The notes below the pieces were generated by a model, which was given only the letters and a program-made list of their open reading frames with translations, was not told the DNA's origin and did no database searches. DNA of 64,000 bases, from positions 1 through 64,000 of the forward strand of contig JAFISE010000143.1 of the NCBI GenBank assembly GCA_022560025.1, written 5' to 3'. Shown one piece after another: positions 21,149 to 31,025 of this stretch. The translations under genes and the position numbers were made by a program. The first letter of the stretch is position 1, and the number at the start of each line of letters is the position of its first letter. Source of the DNA: Stagonosporopsis chrysanthemi. Lineage: Eukaryota; Ascomycota; Dothideomycetes; Pleosporales; Didymellaceae.

Positions 21149-22222
21149 TCAAGTGGCTTGCCGAGGGCAATTCGGGGCCATTGTACGAAGTCAGCGACCC
21201 CAATGGCGTGATTTGTGTAGCCAAAGTCCTCAAGCGCTCTGCCGTCAACGCTGACGAACTTGACACAAGGCTCAACACCTTCAAGAAAACTGAAGCGATG
21301 GCAAAGCAGGAGGATTACCACGGGATCGTTCGTCTTGTCTACGTTCATCCGTCTGAACTCGAGCATGAGCCTATCGCCACCACCTTCTATGTCGTCGTCA
21401 AGCCTAAAGCCGACTGCCTTTTGTCGGATTTGCTGAAACAGAAGCCCAAGACGCCCACGGAGCTGAGGCCTCCTCCGTCAGGCTCTTCTGCATCTGAGAT
21501 TCCTTCACGCTCGAGGCTTCATTCATCGTAATATCGAACCCGAGAACATTGGCTTGGTGGGCCCTGACGTCGTTGTACTCGGTGTTGACTCGTCGATTGA
21601 GTGCCAGCTTGGTGAGACCGTGCCTGCCGAGACAGACGAACCAGGGTCGCCCAAGTACACTGCACCGGAATACTACAAGACCGCCTACAACCACGGTGTC
21701 GACATCTGGTCCTTGGGCATTGTGTTCTATCAACTACTAACAGGTCATCTCCCCTTCGAATTCGAAGAGAACTTTTGGCAGCTTGGCGTTGGCGACAAGG
21801 GTCTAAAGTCACTCGGTACGGCATGGTGGCAGCAGTACAAACAAGTGGTGGGGGAGCTCTTCAACCGCGGAGATGAAATTGGAGATCTCATTATCGAGGT
21901 GCTTTCACAGCCTTTTGCGGCACCCAATGTCCAAATGCGTCCAACGGCTGTGAACCTTTTAGAACATGACTTTTTCACTAAGGATCAAGGTGTCCCAGCA
22001 GGTTGTGAACATGCCTCCAGCAACAACGACAACATCATCGAGGACGTATCCGACAACGACAGGGACTTCCCCACCTCAGCAAGCTTTGCCAACAAAGATG
22101 AAGCCAGCTTCACGGCAGACTCCGCACACAGCGACTCGGACGGGTATGATACTGACGACATCACCATGGTGTTTGATGGTGTCGACTTGTTGGGATATCT
22201 ACGTCAGCGATCAGATGCTTGA
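21121..22222 (+). pseudogene. kinase-like half of locus 1 FHA gene (pseudokinase, frameshifted)
   Basis: The kinase-like reading starts DHFGGWKLIKWLAEG, then a glycine-loop relic EGNSGPLYEV and VICVAKVL (the VAIK lysine). At about 21471 it shifts frame to continue LLRQALLHLRFLHARGF, then IHRNIEPENIG, where the usual HRD and DxKPxN motifs read HRN and NIEPEN. The DFG position reads GVD. The C-lobe is well kept: SPKYTAPEYY, GVDIWSLGIVFYQLLTGHLPF, then a Ser/Asp-rich tail ending at 22222. Catalytic Asp, Lys and Mg-binding Asp are all replaced, so if made it would be a pseudokinase. With two frameshifts in this gene it may instead be dead. Confidence 0.65.
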
Positions 22223-24606
22223 TCTGTTGCTGGGCGTCCTATCCGACCGCATCATTTTTGATCTGGTTGCTCAATGTGAGTCCGCTATCTTTTGCACTGT
22301 TGACAACGGCTAACACGCGTTGACAGGTCCCAAACAATGCTTCTTGATTGCGAAACCTGCCACAATGCCACAGCTTGCATTACTTTCGGTGCTTCCACCT
22401 CCAGGTTCGCGGCATTTTCGCTTTTCTTCCTTGGCTGAACCCGGGCTACTCAGGGTGGTTGTACCATGCCACTTCAGTTCACGGCACAGCAAACTGCTTG
22501 ACAGTTCATTTGCATAGCTTTCGTTGGGCATTATGTTTCATTGCATCGCCACTCCCAGGAGTTCACGGTCCTCACAGCGATTCCTGCTTTCAAGTTCCCC
22601 GCATCTTTGCTTCGGCACGATGTTCGCATGCATCTCCTGCTGCTGGCTGCATTCGTCGCATGTAAGTTCCCTCGACTCAAGAACTCCTGCTGCTCACATG
22701 CTGACTCGTAATCGCCTACAGAAGCACATGTTCCCTTTCCTTCTCTTTCTTACCGCGGTATGCACTCTCTCAGGTCTGCTTGTGCACCTTGACCAGGAGT
22801 CGCGGTCTTCGACATCTCCTTTGACGACATCCGGCACCTAGCGATTGACGACTCCTAAGATGTACGCTTTGGTGGCTGCTTAGACGGCGAGATTTGAACA
22901 GCGGATCTCGGTCTTGGTTATTTGCATCAGCGTTCGAGGCTGTGCTGATCTGTCACTTTTTCTTTCACCCTTTTGCTATACATCAAAATGATGCTCTTTC
23001 ACCAAAATTCCATCCTACTCGAGCCCTGCCAATGTGTGACCTGACTGCTCTTTGCTCATATCTCCGTCTAAGGGACGGTCAATGCATCCAAACTACCGTT
23101 GTTGCACAGTCGTTCGCCCGGCATGTCATGTGCCTACCGCAATCGCCGTAAGGTCATACTCGCATGATCTCAAAGCCGGGGAGTACCAGTTGCTGCCAAT
23201 CCAAAACCCTTGGCTCCTCATCGGCGCAAACTTTTGTGATTGCCTCTTCTAGAAGATTTTGAATGCGCTTCTTCCGTGATGGTTTGCATGACTACCAATG
23301 TCTCACCGTCCAATAGCTCACTCTGACAACGTCTTCTCGAGAGCCCAGCAGGCGCACTCGGCACCAAAGCCTCTCACAGAGCACCTTCGTCCTGAACTCT
23401 GAATAAAGTAATTTCGTCTGCAAAGCTGCAGCGCAGTCATCAAAGTCGACGTCGCGCTGTACCCATGCATCACACATCGTTTCACAAGGAAAGCACCCAT
23501 CGAACAGGCAGCTCAATTGTAACACGGAATAAAACCAATTTCCAGACGCAGGGCGGAGTGTCTTGAAGCTAAACACAGCGTCTCCACTCAGTAGTCAGCT
23601 TTGGCGTAGCCCATATTGCTCCTTCCTTATGCTTTTCATCTATGCCCAAGCACTCGAGTCATTGCACAGCTTGATCTCATCTCCTTTTCCAAACCGCTTT
23701 AGTGTTGCGACAGAGTTTTGGACTGCCCTCCGTCATTTAGTCGATTGAGAAGCATACTAAGGCAGGCACTTGCAAACACTGTGTTCAAATCTTCCGTCAA
23801 GGATCTGCTGCCATAATGACCCATGGTTTCCAACCTCAGTCCAATTCTCAAGGCGAGGTGTGGTGGGAGGATTTGTCAGCGTCGACAGCGTGCCGACCCA
23901 GCGACGCAGCGCTCTTACCTTCAGCGTGCCCTATCGCATCATGCTACACATCAAGGAAAGGTCCGCAGCCATGCGGGATTTTGGGTTCGGATACGATCCT
24001 AGTAAGCTTCCAGAGAAGCTTTCGGTGGTGGGTTCCAGGGAATCCTTCAGTTGTGTCCAAGCAGCCGCGTGGTCAGCTTCTGCATTCGGTAAGCTGTCTG
24101 GCTTGCCAGGTGCAATTGTTTCCACTGGCGCAGTTCTCCAGGAGCAGTTCATCAGGCGGGGCCCTCCAGCAGTGCCACTGCGTCATGCTACGACCGCCGT
24201 TTATTAGGTGTCGACAAGGGTCTCCTGTGTGAGCTCTTGTCCGATCTCGCCACAGTGTCATTCCTTATCCGCACTCCCCATGAACTGCATGAAACTCTCG
24301 TCCAAGGGTGTTGTTTCAATAGTGAAAGTGCACGCTATCATTACGTACAGGTATAGTTGTTCCTGCATATACTTTCAACTCTTGTCACCTTCGCTGCAGA
24401 CTTGAACTCTCCTTTTCCGCTCCACGGCCGTGTACAATGCTGTCTTAGTACACATAAGCGCGATTTCTTCAATGCCTTCCCTCAGCCTTGTGGAAAACGT
24501 TGGGTACTTCGGCCGCGACGCTAGCGCAAAGCTTGACTCTATCGCCGCACTCACCTTCTCACCTTCACTCACCTGCACTCGGCGAACGGCAGCACACACC
24601 GCTAGA
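22223..24606. other. intergenic, no supported gene
   Basis: Pyrimidine-rich, low-information sequence follows the FHA-kinase gene. A frame at 23770-24207 (145 codons) has no recognisable motif and I do not call it. The 3' end carries the promoter of the DUF7924 gene. Confidence 0.45.
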
Positions 24607-26451
24607 ATGGCTCACACTACACCACTGCCTCTCCAGCTTCCTCGCACGCTGAAGCGTTCGCGCGACGACTTCGAACACGACCTCTACATCAGTCAAGACG
24701 AGCGCTATGACTGCGAGTCCCAACCACAAGAACCTGCGCCAGAGCTCCCTCCGCCTGTACTCCAGCCTCCGGTCCAGGTTGCTCCGGCCAGATTTCCTCT
24801 GTCGCTCTCCACTTCACAACAGCCTTCGCTTCTTTCTTGGCCGCAGTCGCACGCCCCGGCGCAGCTGACTACCGAGAATCTGCTCAAGCACACGCGGTGC
24901 TTCGACTCCAGTGAGACTGTCATTATGGCTTCTGCAACCAAGTCGATCCCGTCGCGGAATACAGCAACCACGAACGAGACTGCTTCAGACAGCCGACTCG
25001 CGCTACAGGCTATCGGCGTGGTTATGGAATCCCAAGCAGAGTACCCAGGGGACCTTCAGCAGCATCTTGAGATATACGTCCTGAAACAGCCAGCTTCACG
25101 GTCACCTGCAGCAGGTCTTCTCAAAGACATAGAGCGTTCGGTGAGGTCGGCGAACGAAACAACTCTGGTCAGCAAGCTAGCCCCACTCCTTCTGTTCAGA
25201 GACAGAATCGGCGATCGCGAGTCCGGAGACCATCATATTCGTCTTGACGAGAACATCAACTTCAGGCATCATCTTGTTAAGCTCGGCTCGCAGCAGCTCA
25301 CTCAGCCACGACCCGACATGTGCGTCGGCTACATACTCCAGTACGAAGCATCATGGCGCACCACTGCCAAGTTTAGCGAGGATGAAGAGCTTTGGCTACA
25401 CAAGTACAATGCTAGCACCCGTGAAGGGACGCTATTTCCTTTCGTTACTGGTCAGGCCAAGACAGCAAGGGGCGACTGGGACAAATGTGTCTTGCAATCG
25501 GCACGCGATGCTTTCGCTCTCTGCAGAGCGATGCTGAATTTGTGTAGCGCTGCTGAGGTCAAATCCACGGTCGTGGATACCCTTCAGTGGTCGATCGCTT
25601 GCAACTCAAGAGAAGTTGTCCTGTACATCCATTGGACCGAGCAGAAAGACGGCAGATTCCGCCAACACATGAAGGAATTCACGACAGCCAAGCTTAACGA
25701 AGGAGGCAGTGGTCTCACGCACTACAGGGCGTGTCTGCGCAACATCTATGACTACGCCATGAATCAGCGCGTGGACCGCCTGAAGCAGCTTGTGTACTTG
25801 ATCCGTCTCAAAGCTGGGGATTTGGGCCAGGGCATATCCCCGCCAATTACAACTACATCGCCACGCCCTCTTCAGCAGAACGATTTCCTCACGCCGCCTG
25901 CCCGGAGCAATTCCAGATCGCCTCAAACAGCGTTTCATATGGCTCCCCAGACCGCAATCCGGAATCCGACTCAGCCCAGCATGCAGCCAGCATATGGGCA
26001 GAATGTCTACGCCACATCACCTGAAGGACTTCCGGCGTACGGTGAACACTACGCCCCACAATACCCCCAGTCCTATTCCTCCGGCTACTCACAAGCGCAA
26101 GGTCTTCAAGGCTACTCACAAGCGCAAGGTCTTCAAGGCTACTCACAAGCGCAAGGTCTTCAAGGCTACTCACAAGCGCAAGGTCTTCAAGGCTACTCGA
26201 CGACACCCACTCAAGGCCTCAACGCGACGCAGCAAAGCCCGTGGACGTCTCCAGCCACATCCGCACATCGAACGTTGCCGCCACCGCACCCGAGCTACAA
26301 TCTGCCACCACTGACCTCTCCATACGGCACGTCTGCGTCTTTGCCTTCTACGCCAACACGTGACCCAAATGAGAGGGTGCGTCGCAACATGCCGCCATCT
26401 TCCAGCGGTCAGCCAAACGGCTACCGACACGATCCTTACCGAAGGTCGTGA
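24607..26451 (+). CDS. DUF7924-type protein (PD-(D/E)XK-like fold suspected)
   Basis: A single-exon gene of 614 residues from the ATG at 24607; the frame is open from 24430, but the later ATG starts MAHTTPLPLQLPRTLKRSRDD with a basic, nuclear-signal-like stretch. A Pro/Ser-rich N-terminus (1-120) precedes a conserved domain at about 190-420: RPDMCVGY, FPFVTGQAKTARGDWDKC, SARDAFALCRAML, YIHWTEQKDG, YRACLRNIYDYAM, typical of fungal DUF7924. The Asp (RPD) followed by (E/Q)xK and a QSARDA helix resembles the PD-(D/E)XK nuclease layout, but with Gln in place of Glu, so activity is doubtful. The C-terminus is Gln/Pro/Tyr-rich and contains four GYSQAQGLQ repeats. It lies 2.4 kb downstream of the FHA-kinase gene on the same strand. 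Confidence 0.75.
   Translation: MAHTTPLPLQLPRTLKRSRDDFEHDLYISQDERYDCESQPQEPAPELPPPVLQPPVQVAPARFPLSLSTSQQPSLLSWPQSHAPAQLTTENLLKHTRCFDSSETVIMASATKSIPSRNTATTNETASDSRLALQAIGVVMESQAEYPGDLQQHLEIYVLKQPASRSPAAGLLKDIERSVRSANETTLVSKLAPLLLFRDRIGDRESGDHHIRLDENINFRHHLVKLGSQQLTQPRPDMCVGYILQYEASWRTTAKFSEDEELWLHKYNASTREGTLFPFVTGQAKTARGDWDKCVLQSARDAFALCRAMLNLCSAAEVKSTVVDTLQWSIACNSREVVLYIHWTEQKDGRFRQHMKEFTTAKLNEGGSGLTHYRACLRNIYDYAMNQRVDRLKQLVYLIRLKAGDLGQGISPPITTTSPRPLQQNDFLTPPARSNSRSPQTAFHMAPQTAIRNPTQPSMQPAYGQNVYATSPEGLPAYGEHYAPQYPQSYSSGYSQAQGLQGYSQAQGLQGYSQAQGLQGYSQAQGLQGYSTTPTQGLNATQQSPWTSPATSAHRTLPPPHPSYNLPPLTSPYGTSASLPSTPTRDPNERVRRNMPPSSSGQPNGYRHDPYRRS
26083..26198 (+). repeat. 27-bp coding tandem repeat, four copies
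   Basis: Four perfect or near-perfect 27-bp units plus a partial fifth encode GYSQAQGLQ in the tail of the DUF7924 protein. The near-identity suggests recent expansion; copy number is likely variable between strains. Confidence 0.92.
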
Positions 26452-29123
26452 GCATCGGTGTGAGCTTCAACAAACCCAATGATTCCCTCCCTGCAGACCT
26501 GTAGTGTTCACGAATCTCAACACTTCAAGCTGCTAAAGCCAACACCGCGTCGTATCCTCCATAACTGCTCCGCACACGAAAGCGCAACCACAACCCCCAC
26601 CATCACCCACGCATACACCCCTCCCCCCATGCCGCGCCATGCCGCGCTACACGTGAATCGTCTACCTCCTCGCGCGTCTCTTCCCGCGCAATACCATTGT
26701 CCACTCCTTGCGCGCAGAACAGCGGGTGAGCGGCAGTGGTGTACGGCGGCGTGCAGGGCTGGGTCGGGCGACGAGGACGAAGACGAAGACGAGGACGAGG
26801 AGCAGCGGTCGAGTGTTGGATCCAGTAGACGACCAGACCTGGTCGGCGGAGGAAAAGGGCGAGTTTGCGGGAATGTGAGGATGTGTGCGCTTGGCGCGAG
26901 CGAGGGGTGTGGAGGGGTTGGCGGGCGTGGGGATGGGGGTGGCGCGGCTATGCGGTAGGCGTGCGTGCGTGCGTGCGTGCGCGGTGGGGGTTGGAGTTTT
27001 CGGTACGCGCGCTGGTATGGGCTGGCTGGTGCTGACGGACGCGGGAAGCGGGGCAGAGGTTCGGGGTGCGGAGTACGATGGCGCGCAAGCTGGCTGGCAA
27101 GCAGAACTGGCAACGAAACGTCACTTTTCTACTATGCATGCGTCGCGATGGCGCAGAGCGTGCGCGATTGTTGGCGAGTTGTTAGCAGTGGTGTGACTTG
27201 GTGGCCGCGGTGGTGGTGGTAGAGAGTCATCGGCGCTTGACTGGGTTTAAACTGTTCGCCAGCATCATTATAAGGTCTCGTGGTTTTATCTCGGGTTTTC
27301 GGTGTTTGGAAGGGCTTTGAATACGATCACAAGAGGGGTAGAGAGTGCGATTAACAAATATATGACAAATTACGTAATAACGTCAGCTTGAGGTAATGTT
27401 TATTAGACGTAAGAGATCAAAGATGAATTGTCGTTGACCGCCCTCGTGAGCACTAAGAATGACTCATTCAAGGGTCCCCGCTCCGGCTCAAGATCCGGTG
27501 ACACGTAAGTGGCCCAGGCAATTCGTTAATGCTACGAATACAGCGCTCGCTTATTTTAAACTGCTTGATGCTTAATTCAACGTCATCTGCTGATCTTGTG
27601 AGTGTTCTGGAGAGGGGCAAGAGTTGTAGATCCAACAGAACAAGATCTTGCAACACATCGCTGCAAATGGGCACTAAAACTCTCTGCAACAAACATCTAG
27701 AGCAGCCAAGCATTCAACAATAGCGATACCTGGTCTTCGAGATAGAGGGATTCGATGTTTGCAGGAGCGGTGCCAAGGGCAGCCTTTAGCTCTGATGCTC
27801 AAGCTCAAGATCGAGTAGATGCAGACGAGGATTCGCCAAATATGCAGCATGCCTTGCTGGACGCAACAGGTTTCCAACAAAACAAAATGTCTTTGCTGTT
27901 GCAAAGTAGAGCATCATTGCATAGACGTAGTGTCTGATTTAAACGCTTGCGTACGAAACTTCGATGGCGGGTGAGTGCACACGCCAAAAATGCTAGAGAC
28001 TCAACTGAGGTAATGTATCAGCTATCGATAACGACAACTCTTCGGAAGCAGCGCGATTAGCTAGCATCGCGGGAACGTCTAAATACTCAGTCGTGGACCA
28101 GACCACCAGCTTAGCCTGTGCCCGTCAGCTTCGCAAAGTAGTGTAATAATCGTCACTTCGCATAAAAATTACAAAGATGATGGAAGAACTGAATCGAATA
28201 CAACTACCTACTTCCTATCAGTCCAGCATGTCTCACTGACGAGAACGTAGTGCTCACGTTATGGTAATTTGACATACTTTCTGTATCAAAGCCGGCGGCA
28301 CGAGTTAGCTCTTGCTGGTGTTACTCTCTGTGAGTTGGCCGTTTTGTGCTCGTGCATGGTTCTTGGAGAGCCGTAGCGAGAAACCAAGGCATTGCAGCTA
28401 ACAGTCTTCGAGACTTCATCGTTGACATACAAGGGGCATCGCGGATGCGTTCTGGCAGTCTGCAGGTCACAAAGCCGCGCAATCTGACATCCCGAGCAGA
28501 CAACTGTTGATTTTCCGTGCTGCCCTGGTGCACGCGTTTGGCCGGATGCGAGAAGGGGCCATGGCGAATTTAGCTGGCAGAAGATGGTACCGGCATGGCG
28601 ATGCCAACTGGCGCGAACCCACCCACCCAGTCGCAAGCCACGCCTTCGAATGCAGGCCCACACAAACTGCAGCACGCAATAGGACCTTCATGCTTCATTC
28701 ATATTGATCAAATAAGTACAGCGGAAATGACAAACGCACCTCCAAGACTCAGAGCTTTCATAGCAAGCATGCATCATCCTGTTTTTGCGCCATCGAAGCA
28801 GGAATCGAGTCAAAAGCTAGTCCAGGTCGGATAAGACCCTTGGGGTATGACCTGTGCATTCGGAACATGGAATGCTGATATAGGAATCGGAAATGAATTG
28901 AACCTGTAGCTGTCCTGATATCAGTGACTCGACATGTGCAAAAGAGAGTAAGGTCATCACGCATCTATCACGCTTCAGATACCAGCGCCCTGCCCAAGGT
29001 ACGTGTGCTGGTAGTGACAACGTATGTAGCCAAAAAAGCATCAGCGGGAGAACTTAACTTTGACTTGTTGAATGGGGTTAAGAGAAGACGGCCGGGTAAA
29101 GTACACACACAGCTGCCTGTGCG
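26452..29123. other. intergenic, simple repeats, no supported gene
   Basis: The region holds a GACGAG-type tract (about 26769-26804), a (GCGT)n microsatellite and otherwise unique, increasingly AT-rich DNA. Long antisense frames over 26517-27113 follow from base composition. Overlapping frames at 28286-28691 on the minus strand suggest a small secreted protein but cannot be assembled. Confidence 0.45.
26959..26982 (+). repeat. (GCGT)n microsatellite
   Basis: About six head-to-tail GCGT/CGTG tetranucleotides. Confidence 0.9.
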
Positions 29124-30121
29124 GTGACCAATGCTGTGCCAGAACGACACGACGTAAAAGCCAAAGCCCAAGGGGCCAATCTGACTGTGGCGGATACTAG
29201 CCGCAATCTGTGCCGAGACATCTTTACCGCGCCGCTTGTCAAAGGCGTGTTTCTTCAATTATCAGATATTCGATCTATTGCGAATGATTATGGTAAAGCT
29301 GGTGGATTTATTCGGTAAGTCAATCAGCAATCTCATCGCTGTTCTTTCTGATCTCCGAGTGTAGGGAATTGAGCTTATCGGATATTGCCTCGACTTGTGA
29401 TGTAATCCAGCAAGCGCTTTCGACCAAGATTGTTCTGTCGCAATACGAGGCCTTGCTGTCACTACAAAGCTTCGCCGAAAAGCAGCCGAACACACCCTCC
29501 TTCCCGGTTAGACGGGTCGAATGGGATGACGTCTGCACTGCTTGGATGGCAGCGTAAATTAAATAACGCTGTACACATCGCTGACGGAAGTAAGAATTGA
29601 CATTATCCGAGTGTCAAGGACGGCAGGGGAAAGACCAACGTCAGCTATAACAGCATACACGACATTCAAAACTCTACCTCGAATCTTCAGGACAGCTTGA
29701 CGGCTCATGTTAACGAGCTCCACATCAAGTTGCACAATCTTGAGATGCAGATCCGCGAGGCCGAAGATGAGAAGGCGCAACAGATGATAAATCCATGTAC
29801 TGGGAATCCTAGACTGTTCCTACCATCACTCTCCCAGCTGACAGTTATCTAGTCGATGCCACCGGTGCAGTCTTCCAGGAACTAGTCGAGCGCATCAGCG
29901 GAATGTACCAAGAGCGAGGGCGCCAATACGGGGAACTGAGTAGTCTCGAAGCCTCTGCTCAGCGTGCCGAATTCTACCTGCAGAAAGTAACAAGTCTTGG
30001 TGGCTCCATGGGAACCATTGACAAGATGTGGGACTCTATGCAGATGCAGGTGATCAATGCGGCCGACATGTGGCTGGTTTTGCATGAGGTAACGATGTCT
30101 GATGTAGGGATCGAACCCTAG
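29124..30121 (+). pseudogene. unrecognised helical/coiled-coil protein gene, apparently decayed
   Basis: A coding segment (TVADTSRNLCRDIFTAP, VFLQLSDIRSIANDYG) meets a good intron (GTAAGT at 29315, TAG at 29364) that joins it in frame to LSLSDIASTCDVIQQALSTK and SYEALLSLQSFAE-like sequence. The reading then breaks at about 29556. Helical segments continue in other frames: NLQDSLTAHVNELHIKLHNLE and QIREAEDEKAQQM at about 29670-29790, then FQELVERISGMYQERGRQYG and SAQRAEFYLQKVTSLGGS up to 30121. A further intron may rejoin the last two. The composition is strongly helical with heptads. I do not recognise the family. Confidence 0.4.
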
Positions 30122-30673
30122 AAGACCACTCGGGGCGCTGTAATGACTGCTTTGGGAAGCCAAGGGGTTAATAAGAGGCATATATTGGTTGTGACTCTTA
30201 AATCATATACGATTTATACAATAGATAGTAAATTGTTGTTAGGGAAGTGGGTAGTTTGTGTAGTACCCTAGGCAATGTTGAATCGGAAACGACATAACAT
30301 AGCATTCCAATCGCGTTAAAAAAGACGAAGCCCGAGGTGAAAGTGCTACCGCACTGAAGTTGAGCAATGGGGGCCAAGATAATTTCTTGTACAACCCAAA
30401 GTTTGTAGGACGAAGATTATGAACCAGCCAGAAAACAGCGTGAGCTTGCCTAAGCTTTTGATTGAACAGATTTCACTTTTTACAGATGCCCATCCTTCAT
30501 ATGCCCATTAGAAGTACAATGCTATCTAAAGGTAGATTGCCTTAGATGCGCAATGTGGTTGCTTCATAGTACAAGGAGGAGATCAAATGCAATGTGAGCA
30601 TGTCTAGGTACGCATTCAGTGGCGTAAAACATAGAAAATAGCAATTTCTACACATCCCGCGCCCCTGCCATTG

Positions 30674-30956
30674 ATGACTCACCAGTCTGCTCAGCGTGAC
30701 AAGCTTGCCGGTCTTTCAAAGCCTACCACAGAGCCTGCGGTAAGAACATTTGATTCATGGATGTTTACAGCCGCTCACGAAGCCAGCTCTGAGGCTAGAC
30801 AGAGTTTGGAAGCAGGGCTTAAGAGCTTGTAAACAGCTGCCAACACTGCTGAGGATCTTTTGTCAATATCCGATGAGACAGTTGCAGACTATTCTCACTC
30901 AATCTCTATCATCTGTAGTTGTCGCCTTGAATAACGGTAGGAAATATACAGAGACA
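30674..30956 (+). pseudogene. small Ala/Ser-rich relic with one stop
   Basis: One frame from the ATG at 30674 reads MTHQSAQRDKLAGLSKP, then FTAAHEASSEARQSLEAGL, a TAA, and in the same frame TAANTAEDLLSISDETVADY. The amphipathic Ala/Glu pattern is protein-like, but no family is recognised and the stop splits it. Confidence 0.25.
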
Positions 30957-31025
30957 TAGCCGAAGTAAACTTGAAGGGAAGACTGCGGTGAATCTAGTAC
31001 TCAACAAGTTAGTAGCTGATCCCCT

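Noticed and set aside
23770..24207. 145-codon plus-strand frame
   Set aside because: No start context, family or splice signal; an overlapping antisense frame is equally long.
26517..27113. 198-codon minus-strand Pro/Ser/His-rich frame
   Set aside because: It overlaps a polypurine/GCGT repeat region and has no motif; a composition artefact.
28286..28691. Possible small secreted protein (MKVLLRAAVCVGLHSK start)
   Set aside because: The signal-like start and the Cys-containing tail are in different frames and I found no intron to join them.
30100..30170. tRNA-like T-arm (AGGGTTCGATCCCT on the minus strand)
   Set aside because: A T-stem/loop is present, but no 7-bp acceptor stem or D-arm could be paired at the right distance, so it is not a full tRNA.
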